This document shows positions 45,441 through 57,290 of a DNA stretch of 64,000 nucleotides, piece after piece (position 1 is the stretch's first letter; every line of letters begins with the position of its first letter). Position numbers and translations under genes: made by a program. The notes under the pieces were generated by a model. The model was not told the origin of the DNA. It worked only from the letters and a program-made list of their open reading frames with translations, and searched no databases. The stretch comes from Malus domestica (Eukaryota; Streptophyta; Magnoliopsida; Rosales; Rosaceae). Where the stretch lies: contig NC_091665.1 of assembly GCF_042453785.1 (NCBI RefSeq), positions 27,948,501 to 28,012,500 of the forward strand, written 5' to 3'.

Positions 45441-46559
45441 CTTCAACTATATTCGTAAAAATATAAGTGCGTTGAATCAGTATCTAACTCTATGGGAAAA
45501 GATACTAAAAAATGCCTTTTATGGTGTAATGTGGTTCGGCTATCTAATGCCGAAGTACAAAGTGACCTGAGAATAACCGACCATAGAACACTTCATTTCG
45601 ATGAGAAGCTAATGAAGTGAACTCTTTGGGCTAAAGAATTGAGAATTCTTCACCGATAGAGACTTGTATAGATAATCAACCAACCAGAAACAGTCATATT
45701 TACTTGTCCAAACTAAAGATTTTACTAAATCGTCTAATTCTACGGCTATAGTGTTGTTTACTTATCTAAACTGAAGATATCGCCGGTCGTCAACACAGTG
45801 TTGTTTACTTATCCAAACTAAATATGTGTTGATAAAAGGTTAAGATAAACAGGGTTGTGAGAAAGGTTTTGCGTAAAGTGAGGAATTTCTCGTAGAGCAT
45901 TTTGAGTTGTTTGTTGAGTTTAAGGGGGTTTTCACATTGCATAACCTTTGATGAGGTAGAGTCTTGATAGGACTATGCCTACTCGGCATTTACCATGATA
46001 TTCTCTCTTTATCCCCTTAATCCCTTCTTTAGCTGAAACTCAAAGTCTAATTAGTCTCCACCTCTTCGAGTTAAACCAGGATTTTGAACTTAGTCCCTTT
46101 ATGCACTTGATTCATGCTCATCTGGTCAAACATAAGTTATGATCCTTAGAATAATTCGAATCTTATCGGAATCCATCTTGATCCTCAACAATTTTAATTC
46201 ACTTAAGACTTGACCGAACCATGCATGAGCATGATCCTTTAATAGTCCTACTCCTATAGAGACTCATTTGAATCAGCGCGCTTTTAGGCTGAGAGTCAAC
46301 TGGCCCGATGAATCATTACTAGGTTGAAAATCATGGCATTTCGATTTGTGTTGTTCTTTCTCAGCCTAAGCCTTTATTTTAGGCCCAAATAGAAATAAAA
46401 TTACATTTTGACCTCAAACAATTACCTTGTGCCGCCCGTGACCAAGATTAATGAAATTTGAATGAAAAATTTTAAAATCTAAATGCTAGGATATAAATTG
46501 ACCAATTATAAAAGTTAGGTAATTGGCTAAAATTAAATTCTAGAGGGAAGTTGATCCAA
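45441..46559. other. Duplicated spacer, no gene
   Basis: The sequence from ggatcttctgcaccgggttt through aatgaagtgaactctttggg to gatccaattatg is found again at 55319-55525 plus 61501-61859, interrupted there by a Gypsy insertion. No coding region was recognised. Confidence 0.7.
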
Positions 46560-47345
46560 TTATGTTGATTGGTCACGATTTGGGTTTTTGATCAAAGGGG
46601 TAGTTATGATATTTGCAGGACCTGATTTAGTGTTGTTCAAGCTTGCTAAAGACCCCATCAAAAGTGTGCTACTACCTTCTGTGTCGTCAATGGAAGTTAA
46701 GCAATACGAGAATTTGGGCTCATTGAGCTGTGAAACCAAGGACAACGGTCCACGGCCTAACCCCACAAGTCCGGAACCTTGATGAAGGCCACCACCTTCA
46801 TTGTCTTTGCCACATCCAAACCCTATTTTGGGAACCGAAACCTCTCCGAATGTGAACGTTTCGGTTGCGAGAATCCCATTCGTGGAGAAAGAATCCCCGT
46901 AGGTGTAGTAGTACTCGCATGAACTGTTGGTGCATGTTTGGGATGGTAGTGCTTCACAAAGCTCGCTTTCGCATGATAGCTTTGAGAATGTTGAGGACTT
47001 TGTCGGGTCGAAGATTGGGGTTGGTTGATCATAACAGTCCTCACACGGCTTGCACTGAGTCCAAATGAGGTCGCTGCCGGTGTCCATAATGGCGTTGAAG
47101 GTATATGCCGGAGTACCAATTGACAACTTCATTAAAAACTCTCCTTGACCGGCGTGGACAGGAGACGTAACACGGGAATCCTGATCGGATGGTGACGCAG
47201 CTAAGACCATTGCGTTGAGCCTTTGCAACCTTTTTCGGCCACGACTGATTCTGCGTTGGAAACGCTAGATTTTGGTCAAGTTTTTATCAGAATCAATGTG
47301 TTTGAGAGTCACATTGAACCCGTTTTGTATGGCCTGGTGGTCGCG
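46560..47345 (-). pseudogene. Aspartic protease (nepenthesin/CDR1-like, A1B), truncated
   Basis: The minus strand encodes GFNVTLKHIDSDKNLTKI, a stop (TAG near 47276), then QRLNAMVLAASPS and the A1 N-lobe: GEFLMKLSIGTP, catalytic MDTGSDLIWTQCKPC, SCEYYYTYGD, GFGCG and GLGRGPLSLVSQL. It ends at a stop at 46560 before the second catalytic Asp, so the C-lobe is missing. With the early stop and half the protein gone this is a pseudogene. Family members are secreted or apoplastic proteases in plant defence. It is absent from duplication unit B. Confidence 0.87.
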
Positions 47346-47402
47346 AAGACGGAGAGCTCTTCTTGAAGTGGAACCGGCAGAAGGATAATTGGTTAAAAAT
47401 AA

Positions 47403-48900
47403 GGCCTAATTGGATAAATGGTCCCTGTGGTGACAAGGTAATCGGAAGATAGCCCTCGTGGTAAAAAAACTAGGATTTAAACCCTCGTGGTGCTAGTCCG
47501 TTAGCAAATTTAGTCCAAAAGTAATTTTTCCGTTAAATGTCTGTTAATTAAAGGGTAAACATGTACTTTAACTTGTGCACCTTCTTCTTCCTCACCTTCT
47601 TCTTCTTCCATATCTACCAGGACCACCACTGCTCCCCGCTGGCCTCCACTTCTTTCTTGCAAAGATAAAACTCACGGCTAGAAGACCCACGAACTGTTAC
47701 TTGCAGACCGGCCTCCTGCAGGTCCGAGAAGAGGCGACCCGCGCGATTCCTCCATATACGCAACCGAACTGGAACGTCTAGCCTTCTCCATACCCCACAC
47801 GCGACAGCTTCTCTCGTCCAAATCCAACCCACGACAACCTTCTCCAGCTAGGATCCAAAGGGAAATTTTCAAAAAACTATGAGATCTCAAGTTTTTCCAT
47901 TGATATCACCGAAAAAAAATTCCATTGATAAGGAGCACTAGACCCAATTCATGATTTTTTTTTCATAAATCATAAGCAGATTAAACAAAATAAATTTTTA
48001 ATTGTAATTTTCTTTTTTATTTATTGTTAAGAATTTTAAAATATCAAGGTTATTTTTGAAATAATGGTGGTTGTAGAAATAGCATCTCATTGTTTCTTCT
48101 TCCTCATGTACTTCGAGTGCCCTGAAAATTTCCAGGACTTTTTCGGGTTCACTCGTAATCCATAACCAGCATAATCATCGTCTTCAACCTCAGAATGTGC
48201 TTTGCACATTTCGATATTTTTCTCAGTTTTAGCCGATTTCTTTGCTCCATGGCACCTCATGTGACCTCCCAAGACTCTGCCACTCAAGAAGCTCTTTTTG
48301 CAGAGCTTGCACACCTGCTCCATCGTCCTAACCAGAAAAGTAAACGAACCTAGAGTCCAAAACCAAGAAGGACTCCAATTTTCCGAGAAAGTTTGAATCT
48401 TTCCACCGCATTCCAGAAAAACAAAAATCAGAAAAAAGCTCAAGAAACAGAGGATGTTGAAAACCCAGATCAGAGATGAAGCTTTCTTGCTTCCTTCACA
48501 AGTGATTGGAGAAGAAGCACTTCTTCTGGGTTTTGTAGAATTTGTGGACAAGAACAAGATTTGGATCCCTAATCAAAACTTCTCTCTCCTGGGGAAGAAA
48601 CGATTCAGATTTCAGGGTTTTGGTTTGAGCAGTAATGTCTCTCTCTCCTGGGTGGTACTTGAAGAAATGTAAATGTTTGATCCCGTATTTAACAGAGAAC
48701 TAGAGAGGTGAGGAAGAAGAAGTTGCACAAGTTAAAGTACATGTTTACCTTTTAATTAACATACATTTAACGGAAAAATTACTTTTGGACTAAATTTACT
48801 AACGGACTAGCACCACAAGGGTTTAAATCCTAATTTTTTTACCATGAGGGCTATCTTCCGATTACCTTGTCACCACAAGGACCATTAATCCGATTAGGCC
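47403..48900. mobile_element. Pack-MULE with ~180-bp terminal inverted repeats
   Basis: The left end ggcctaattggataaatggt is mirrored at the right (...cattaatccgattaggcc), and complementarity continues to about 47580 and 48720. The 9-base target duplication TAAAAATAA flanks it exactly (47394-47402, 48901-48909). The unoccupied site (ttggctaaaaataaagttc) is visible in unit B near 61877-61895. No transposase is encoded. The interior carries a C2H2 zinc-finger gene fragment, so it is a gene-carrying non-autonomous Mutator-like element inserted after the segmental duplication, or lost precisely from B. Confidence 0.9.
48087..48323 (-). CDS. Captured C2H2 zinc-finger fragment, 78 residues
   Basis: The ORF from ATG 48323 to the stop at 48087 begins MEQVCKLCKKSFLSGRVLGG, then HMRCHGAKK: one plant C2H2 finger with C-x2-C-x12-H-x3-H spacing and LGGH in place of QALGGH, as in the ZAT1/4/9 group. 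Then come acidic VEDDDYAGYGLRVNPKKSW and a basic tail YMRKKKQ. Normal ZAT proteins have two or more fingers and an EAR motif; both are missing. It lies inside the Pack-MULE, with probable captured 5' flank. It might be expressed as a truncated DNA-binding peptide; no evidence either way. Confidence 0.6.
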   Translation of the reverse strand: MEQVCKLCKKSFLSGRVLGGHMRCHGAKKSAKTEKNIEMCKAHSEVEDDDYAGYGLRVNPKKSWKFSGHSKYMRKKKQ

Positions 48901-49107
48901 TAAAAATAAAGTTCATTAGAAAAATGACAACTTCTTACAAGCTCGTGAAAAAAAATCAACAAATACCTCTTACTTTTTCAATCTTCAATACCAAATTACG
49001 CTTACCGACGTGTCGTTTTTTCCTATTTAAGCCCAAACACAACAAACATTTGGGCCAAGGAAAACGAGCGGTGGCTCAGTATTATCAGGTAATATATGAA
49101 CCAAAGT

Positions 49108-49194
49108 CACGTGACACGTGGTCGTTGCAGATCGCGAGCCATCATCCCCCGATTGCAATTGATTAGGGCATTTTGGAGTGGAAGCTTTATATAT
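49108..49194 (+). promoter_or_regulatory. F-box gene A promoter: double G-box and TATA
   Basis: CACGTG at 49108-49113 and again at 49115-49120 (tcacgtgacacgtgg), ABRE/G-box type sites for bZIP or bHLH factors. TATATAT lies at 49188-49194. The same arrangement is kept in unit B at 62082-62168. Confidence 0.55.
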
Positions 49195-49494
49195 GTGAAA
49201 CTATCATAAACCACAACGAGCAGAGCGACTGCGTCTCCAGCTATAAATCCGGCAGACCTTCGATCGTCGCTCAAAACACTCATCGACCTCCTCCGTCAAA
49301 CCCTCGTCGGCTTCATCTGCTCTCATCGAGGTTTGAGATTTCTCTCCACAGCCGCCGTTTATTTTATTTTTTAGCTGAATCGTTTTTTTTTTTTTTTTTT
49401 TTTTGTATTGCTCGTTTAAAGCAGCAGTCTTTTGCTGCAATCGAGCATGAAATGGAAATGTTTCTGGTTTTTATTGATTACTGGAATATCTCAG

Positions 49495-51017
49495 ATGGAA
49501 AGAGAACCGCCCAAGTCCCGTTCGAAAGTGTCAATGGAGTTGGACAGAATTAGCAACATACCAAGTGAAGTTATAAACAAAATTTTGTTATATTTGCCAA
49601 TTAAGGAAGCAGTTAGAACAAGTGTTTTATCAAGCAAGTGGAGGAACAAATCGGCTATGCTTTCTCATCTTTTGTTTGATGATCGGTGCACCTCGGATCA
49701 AAACCCTACAACCTTTGCAGGCATTGTTGATCATGTACTCTTGGGTCACATTAGCCCCATATACAGGTTCAGGATCACTCATTCCCCACCTCTAGTCGGT
49801 GGAGATATTGATCGATGGATTCTTCATCTGTCAAGAAACTCTATCAAAGAGTTGTTGCTTAATATCAAATGTAGTGGGCATCTCTACAAGATGCCTTCAT
49901 GTTTGTTTTCTTGTCAAGATCTCATTTATTTAGTGTTGTATGATTGTTTGCTACAACCTCCATCCAAGTTCCAAGGATTCAGGAGTTTGAAGACTTGTCG
50001 TCTTTTTAATGTTACCCTGGACCAAGATGTGCTTGAGAATCTGATTGTCTGCTGTCCTCTCCTTGAGAGATTAACATTGTGGCACTGTGATGCATTAACC
50101 CGGTTCAAGATTGATGCACCGAATCTCAAATTCCTTCATTTTAAAGGCATGCTTGAGGATGTTAGTCTTGTGAATACCTTAAAACTGGCTGAAGTTCACA
50201 TTAGTTTGATTGTTAATGTTGCAAATGACCAAAGACCGACTGCTGGAAGTTGTAGCAATTTGGTCAATTTTTTTGTTCATCTGCCTCACATTCGATGTCT
50301 TCATGTCACAAATTACTTTTCGAAGGTAATGGATTTTGTGGTTTCATACTATCAGTCAATAATCAGATTTTGTGGCCATCAGAATTTGACTGTAATTTCA
50401 TTCTCCTGTTTTCTGAACCTTTCTGTTCCAGTATTTGGCTGTCGGAGTCTTGCCAGGAAATCTACCTCAACCGTGTCTATATCTCAATTTTTTTTCTATT
50501 CATTTAAGCTTCAACGATCTGAAAGAGATTTTAACTGTTTTATGTCTTCTGAGAAGCTTCCCTGCTCTACAGGAACTTGAAATTTGGGTGAGTTTATTGT
50601 ATTATGTTGATGCATGCATATCCCGGTGTTCAATTAAGAATGTCAACCCAACTCTCTACGCTAATTGTATTTTACTGTTTAGAGAGCTATTTTATGTGAT
50701 GTTCAAGCATCTGATGATATAGACTTGTGCAGGCCCAGAATGAGTACAAGGCTGTTGTGGGAGAAGTAAACTATGGGTCGGATGACAACCAGAATTGCCA
50801 ATTGACCAAACTGCGAATTGTCAAAATAACCGGCATCTTTGGTCTCAAAGCTGAACTAGATTTCATCAGGTTTTTGCTTTCAAGTTCACCTGTGCTTGAG
50901 AAGATGACTGTGAAGCCTGCTGCTGCTAATAATTTTGAAGTAAAAATGTTGCTCCAAAAGTTGCTCCAGTTTAAGCGTGTCTCGGCGAATGCAGAGATAT
51001 TCTACTTAGACCCTTGA
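49495..51017 (+). CDS. F-box/FBD/LRR-repeat protein (copy A), three exons
   Basis: Exons 49495-50325, 50432-50587, 50733-51017 (GT-AG, all phase 0) give 423 residues. The F-box occupies about residues 16-55 (LDRISNIPSEVINKILLYLP, then SVLSSKWR). The middle is leucine-rich (LIYLVLYDCLL, LLERLTLWHCD, LKFLHFKG). The FBD domain at the C-terminus has ELDFIRFLLSSSPVLEKMTV and NAEIFYLDP. It resembles Arabidopsis At1g13570-type proteins, presumed substrate receptors of SCF ubiquitin ligases; target unknown. An in-frame ATG at 49447 would add MKWKCFWFLLITGISQ, but MEREPPKSRS at 49495 fits the family start. No lesions were seen. Near twin of the gene at 62480. Confidence 0.9.
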
Positions 51018-51564
51018 TTCATCAATGAAACATGTTTGGCAGATACGATACGAGGACTTGCCGGCAGAAACTGAATGCGGGTTTTGATAGTTTGGTACAA
51101 TTATCTGCTATGTATGTGTCTTATGTTTTGTCAAACGACGCCAATAGATATCTCTTTTATTCTTTTCCTAATCTCATGTTCAACTTGGACTATGATATTA
51201 AATTTTGACCCTAAGATGTATGATGAAATGTCTCGAGTACAAGAGAAGACTAATTTGGAAGTACTTTTGGAATGAATTAAAAGCGCTTACAGATGGCAAG
51301 AAGTGTTTTTGGCAACATTTTGTTAAAAAAGGTTGAAAGTTATTAATGGAGAAGGGCCGCATACGGTGGTTGTACGCAAGAACCTCTCCTGGAGTTGCTA
51401 AATGAACATTTAGAAAGCGCTTGACGCAACCAAACTAGAAGAAAGTACATGAGCATCAATTTTGGGATAGCACGACAACAATTCGCGGTTGTACAACGGG
51501 ACTAAACTGATCTCATTTCTAACATATGGAGTTTTACATATTACAAGTCATCAAAATTTATCGC
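51018..51564. other. Intergenic; 3' flanks of F-box copy A and the PARN-like locus
   Basis: Almost the same sequence occurs at 44158-44794, marking the start of both duplication units. No other feature was seen. Confidence 0.6.
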
Positions 51565-54338
51565 TCAGTTGCTAGACCAATAAATTTCTTTAGAATTTGT
51601 TGTTGAATTAACTTCCGTAAGGTAGTCCAAGTCTTCCAAGGCTTTGTCAAGGGACTCCGCCATATCTGCCTCCCATAAGCCTAACCTGCAGACTTTCTTG
51701 TAAGTTTCGTAACTTGATGCCCTTATGCCCTCCGAAGCGATCTCCATTAAAGAGTCACAAATCTCTTCACTGCTCATGGCATCCAAAAAAGTTTCAGATA
51801 AACCACGTCGCCAGAAAACAACAATGGCACAGCTCTTGTCCAATAACCGAACATCAAATTCTTCAGAGAAGACAGCATGTAACTTGCACAACAAGCTCTT
51901 GATCATCCCCGCAGTCATCCCACTTCTAAATCCCCATAAGAATACCAATTGATCACAGCTGACCTTTCTCATATTCTTTGTCCAGACTCTGATATCCTCA
52001 TTGGTTGATTCTTGGGGGCTGTCAGAACACGGATTGGAAATGTTTGTGTACTCGTCGATGGCTGGAGCCAACAGTGCATTGTTAGATACCATAGCGTTGT
52101 CGGAAATTTTCTGGAGCAGAGCTTTGCAAACAAATAGCACATCTTCACCACATTATGCCTATGAATGTTGCCTTCACTTTCTGTAGATGACAACCCAAAC
52201 ATTGTATATAGTAAGAGAAGAAGTTAGGTTTGCTCTGAAGTAAAAAAATGGCATAACGGACAGCAATCGACACAAAAAATCACAGGAAAACCAAGTAAAA
52301 CCCACAAGAGCAACAAATATGTGAATTACTGCACTCTCTTCAACTGTGCTACGCGAAAACTAAGGGTAATATCGATACCTTGAGGCAAAATTTCCATATC
52401 AATGGCTGCGAAGTAATGATTATTCAAGTACGAAATAGCTGCAGGAATATTGGTCATCCTTCTTAGAGGGCCAATATTCTTCATCAGATGGTTGACATCA
52501 AGTATGTGGGGAAAAACCGAGTGCAAGGAACCCATGAACTCGTCTACATTAGTCGGGAGGGGAGAGAGAAACTCTGAATGAATAACTGAAATCTGCATAA
52601 CGCAAAATTAAACAGTAAGTTGAGAAACTAGAAAAAGAACAGAAGCCAAGTCAAGGGCATTAAAACTCATAGATGTTTATTAAACAGAGATACACCGTTA
52701 AGGGAATTGTGGGAGACAACAGGTTTCTGTGAAGCAGAAATCAAATCGATCACCTCTTGAAATCCACGAACTCTCTTGTTTTGTTCCTCCTCAAGGTTTT
52801 GGAGCTCTCTCTGTAAGTAAAACATTCAAGCCAAATGTTGTGTTACAAAAAGCCCGATAATGCAAAATAGAAAGACTTGAAAATCACGTCACTACCTCAA
52901 ACCAGTCCTTGTCCGCTGTAGAACTTGTCAAAACAGCACGAACAGCCTGAGTTCCTCCTCCCTTTGCTGGGATTATTAAAGGAACAAGTTCATCAGAGAA
53001 CTCTTTCAACATCTGCAACCAATGAAAAAAAAATCATTTGATCAGATAAAATCTGATTAAATATACCGGCACCAGAAAAAAGGATTAAAAACAACAACGG
53101 GTCAACATACATACCTCCAGAGCAAGCTGCACTTGACGTTCACTTCAAACATCTAGATTCATGCCGGGTCTGTTCCGTAAATTTCACTTCCCATTACAAT
53201 TTTTCTCAAGGAACTCAGCAGAGCATCTGCAAAATGGAAAGCCAAAACACTTTTTAACAGAAAATATAACAAAATCGAATGAAAGATAGGGGATGTAAGT
53301 AGAATCTAGAACCCTTTTTCTGTCTTTACCATCTTTCTTTGTGTTTTTACATGCACTTTTCCAATGCTTAACTCGCAATTTAATTCTTTCAACAAAAACC
53401 GTATCAGCAACAGTATGAGTCGAAGAAGAGTTCATTACATAGCTACTGGTAGTCGGATTCCCTATCCGAGCTTTAGCCGCAGATTCTTGTGCTCCAGACA
53501 AGTATGAAATACCCGTCTCATTACAAAACACAAAATCTCAATACAACAGCAAAGTTACAGACTTGTAATGTCCCAAATGGTACACTTTCACCAATGCATC
53601 GAGCCAAAGTTTTTAGTTTTCGTAATTTCTGTTCTAGTTTTCGAAAAAATATTCACTTGGGTAAAATCATATTCCACAAGAAATTAGGGAGTAAAATGAA
53701 ATATCAAAACTTGACAGGGGAGGCTTACCATTATATATGCAGGCATTGAAATCAAAACCTTCTTCCGCCATGGAAGTCAAATGTGATGTTTGAACTGATC
53801 AACAAACCCATCATCAATTCATCCCTTGGGAACAAGACAAAGTTGTATCTGCACCAAAATCAACAAACCCATCATCAAATTCCATTCTATATATGTGTAT
53901 GTATATGTATGTATAGGTATAGTGAAAGCGTACGGACGGGTAAGGAGTAAGCTTCGAGGCTCTGAGAGTGTAAGGGCAGGCTGCGAACTGGAGGAGCTGG
54001 AAGCGCTCAGCGGCGTACTTGGCCTTGAAATACGAAGTGTCGGCGGTGTCGAAGGGCTGAGGGTGGCGCCACGGCGCACGATATGACCCCGTTTTCTGCA
54101 GCGAGAAGGCCACGAAGTCGGAGCTGGACAGGTGGTCCTTGAACTCCTCCAGGGACTCGGAAAAGTTGGACTTCGTCACTTCCTTCACGGCCCATTTCTT
54201 CAAGACATTGGTGGGGGTGGTGGTGGTGGTGGTGGTGGTGATGGTGGTGGTGGTGGTGGTGGTGGTGGTGGTGGTGGTGGTGGTGGTGGTGGTGGTGCTG
54301 AGGAAACGGCGTCGTATAAACGGAGGCAGAGACGCCAT
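51565..54338 (-). pseudogene. Poly(A)-specific ribonuclease PARN-like (At3g25430 type), broken
   Basis: Minus-strand exons: 54338-53938, 53848-53729, ~53515-53336, ~53230-53118, ~53018-52910, 52811-52693, ~52597-52380, ~52186-51565. N-terminus: MASLPPFIRRRFLS then a poly-Thr run (ACC repeat) in a mitochondrial-type presequence, then VTKSNFSESLEEFK and SSDFVAFSLQKTGS. The family is DEDD deadenylase-like. Lesions: about 11 bases missing after PRDELMMG; the expected acceptor before GISYLSGAQES reads GG instead of AG; a frame slip and TGA around PGMNLDV; and a 4-base loss (relative to unit A) after AKLCS. Several independent lesions argue for a pseudogene; splice rescue was not excluded. Confidence 0.82.
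54209..54299. repeat. (GGT)n microsatellite in PARN-like exon 1
   Basis: About 28 GGT units with one GAT interruption. On the minus strand it encodes poly-threonine after MASLPPFIRRRFLS. Forward-frame poly-Gly and poly-Val ORFs are artefacts. Confidence 0.92.
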
Positions 54339-54404
54339 GGTTTAACTTATCTCCAGCTTGACCTCAGCCGCTACCTGTATAATGCGTTTTTCAATTTTCA
54401 GTAG

Positions 54405-55525
54405 CCGAATAATAGGCTTACGACTTGTCGTTGCTTTCCTCTCCTTGTGATTTTTTTTATTTTATTTTTTATTTTACAAACGATATTATTTCCAATAAGG
54501 GGATAGAGAGTTGACTACACGGCCACGCTTCATAATGGGCTAGCAATAGTGTGGTTCAAAGTCGCATTTGGCGAGAATCGAACCAAAAATCTTTCACTTA
54601 CATGTGGATAGGAATATCACTATACTGTAGTACTAATTACTAAGTGATCATTTCCTTCTAATTTTAGGTTTAGATTGTTTCATGTAGATCTGTCGATAGA
54701 TCGAATTTTAACCTAGATTCAATTGAAATCAAACGTAATTAATATAGTATGGATTGTAGTTTTCAATCTAATTATTTGATTACAAATGAATTTGGATATG
54801 TATAGAGGTTGACCCCACTAGATCATTTATAACATATTATATTATTTGTATTAGGGTCTTGGATTGAGTAATTACTTTTCTTGTTTGTATTTGGGCTTTG
54901 GATTGAGAAAGTGAACCGAGACGGTCATGTGAATCAAGTCACAAGAAAGAACAATGAAATGGCATGTTGCTGAAAAAAGTAAAGACTATGGAGAAGATTC
55001 ATTGTTGTCCATGGATAAAATTCAACCAAAAAGAGGAATGAAAAAAAAATTTGATGTCTATATTAGGAATTGTTGACCCTAAAAATGCAAAGCCTACGTG
55101 GGGCATAAGTCGAGTAACTATTGAACTAACTACTTCTTTCTTGTGAATGCGAGCGTGCCACCTCACGACCAAGCTCGGTCGGGCGAGTAGAATGGATGTG
55201 GTGGTGGTGCTGAATGCAGTACTGACTTATGCATCTGAGCAATTACGGTCGAGGATGGAACACCTCTATGCCTAAGGTTCTCGAAGAAGACAATGTTGCT
55301 TAATTCACTACGAAGTTCAGGATCTTCTGCATCGGGTTTTGCTGCTTCAACTACATTCGTAAAAATATTAGTGCACCAAATCAGTATCAAACTATGTGGG
55401 AAAAGATACTTAAAAAATGCCTTTATGGTGAAACGTGGTTCGGCTATCTGAATGCCGAAGTACAAAGTGACCTAAGAATAACTAACCATAGAACACTTCA
55501 TTTCGATGAAAAGCTAATGAAGTTA
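54405..55525. other. Intergenic, unit B; partial match to the unit A spacer
   Basis: 54405-55140 holds nothing recognised. From about 55319 (aggatcttctgcatcgggtt) to 55525 it matches 45416-45624. A minus-strand frame at 55163-55330 reads AAKPDAEDPELRSELSNIVF and NLRHRGVPSSTVIAQMH, a protein-like stretch I cannot name. Confidence 0.5.
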
Positions 55526-57290
55526 TGACGACCCGTCCCGAACTTTACCAAACAGAAGGGTAATTTTGTAATTTCACTATGGTTGGGTTAAATATTTTGA
55601 AATGCTGCTTTTGGATCTTGTTTGGTGTGCCATGTGGGGCCCACTTTCCTTTTTGGTCCCCTGGCCCATTCTCCTTTCTCCTTCCTTCATCCCGTGTGAA
55701 CTCTCGGACCTCTTTCTTCTCTCTTCACTTTCTCTCGTTTTCTCCTAACCTCTCCGAGCCCTCTCTCTCCTCTACAACCTCTTCTCATTTTCTTCCTCGA
55801 TCACAGCAACTGCAAACCTCACCATCTAGACTGGATGACCTCGAAACCTCAGGCTAAACATCGTGGAACACCAACAATGACGGAGTCACTGTTCATCAAC
55901 TTTTCCTGACGAGCTTCGACGTAGTTTGTGGTTCTTTCGATGTTGGAAAGCTCCTAGAAACCCTTGGGATGTGTTTTAAAGTTGGATCGAGGCTTGTTGT
56001 ATGTTGTTTAAGCTTGTTGGACATTGAAATAACTCGGAGTTAGCTTTTCCTAGATTTCGACAAGAACCCGTGACTTTCGAGGCGTTTTCCGGCCAAACCA
56101 TGACGAGTTAGCCGTTGGGCAAGGTACCATTCTCTTCGGCTCGTCAAGAACTATGATTTTTGTTTTTTGAATCACTCAATTTCATTAAGTATTGAAGAAG
56201 TTATGAACGTTTAAAGTTTACCCAGTTTCCGGCAAATTCCCTAGTTTTCCCTCGGACCAGTCACTTTTCTGGCAAATAATCTTGTTCTACACTTTCCTAT
56301 CTTCATTTTTATATATTATGGGTCAAATTTGGTTAAGAAACGATGAAGTTACGAAGCTTTGAAATTTGCCCAAACTTCCGGCCAAAATTCCAATTTCCAG
56401 TGAGCTCCGGCGGCTTGACTTGGCTCGGCTCGGCTTGGCTGAGTCAGCCATTGACTTCTCGGTCAGTGTTGACAATTGACCTTGATCGTTAATCGTTAAC
56501 CCATCAACGTTGACTTTTTGGTTGACTTTTTTTTTATTTCGGCCGGGATCCCTCCTAGACTAATTTTGATGTTCTGAATCCGTTTCTAACGCCTGTTTTC
56601 CCAAATTCAATCATTTTAGTGTAGTTTTATAAATTGGTCCCTTTATGTGCTTAGGTGAAATTGTTTGTGGTGTTTCCATCTTCTCCAGTTCGCAAGGTTC
56701 TTGGATGACAAAGTATCTGTGAGTGAACCCCTTCCAAAATGCATGATTTTACTATTACAAAATGCATACACGAAAAACATGATTTTATGGATACGTTTTA
56801 TGTAATGTTTATGAGAAAATTGGATTCATGCTTTATGAAATATCATGCTTTATCAGATTTACATTCTTTGAATGATTTATGATTATAAATTATGAACATA
56901 TTTTATGATATGATGTTTGAGCTACTGAGCTCCAATGAGATATACTTTGGAAAGATTATGTTCATTTTTTTATATGCTTATCTAGTGTTTTCATACGATC
57001 TGCCTACGGGCGAATGATACTGCCTACGGGCAAATGATACTGCCTACGAGCGAATGATATCTATATATGGCTTCGGTCGGGTGATGTAGAGGCCTACAGG
57101 CGAATGATATCTATATATGACTTCGATTGGGTGATGTAGGGGCCTATGGGTGAATAAAGAGTTATATATGTCTTCGGGCGAATGAAGATTTATATATGGC
57201 TTCGGTCGAATGATGTAAGGGCCTACGGGCAAATAAAGGCCTTTGGGTGATTTTGATACCACTACTATGCACACTGTATATGATATCATT
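55526..57290 (+). repeat. 5' LTR-like repeat of the 6-kb Gypsy element
   Basis: Matches 59640-61020 from about 55860 on. It includes repeated ~40-bp units 'gcctacgggcgaatgatatc / tatatatggcttcggtcggg' at 57000-57240. Confidence 0.7.

Larger units (their letters stand above)
44158..51060. repeat. Segmental duplication, unit A
   Basis: Order: F-box 3' flank (gaaactgaatgcaggttttg at 44158), PARN-like C-terminal fragment (-), shared spacer 45440-46560, aspartic-protease pseudogene, Pack-MULE, shared promoter, F-box gene. The same order starts again at 51062 (gaaactgaatgcgggttttg) and runs to 63993. Differences come from later insertions and losses. Confidence 0.8.

Noticed and set aside
49447..49494. 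Upstream ATG of F-box copy A giving a hydrophobic 16-residue extension
   Set aside because: It looks like a signal anchor but is unlike remembered F-box/FBD N-termini. MEREPPKSRS fits the family better. Not excluded by sequence alone.
54132..54404. Poly-Gly and poly-Val forward frames
   Set aside because: They are the GGT microsatellite in antisense to the PARN-like exon.
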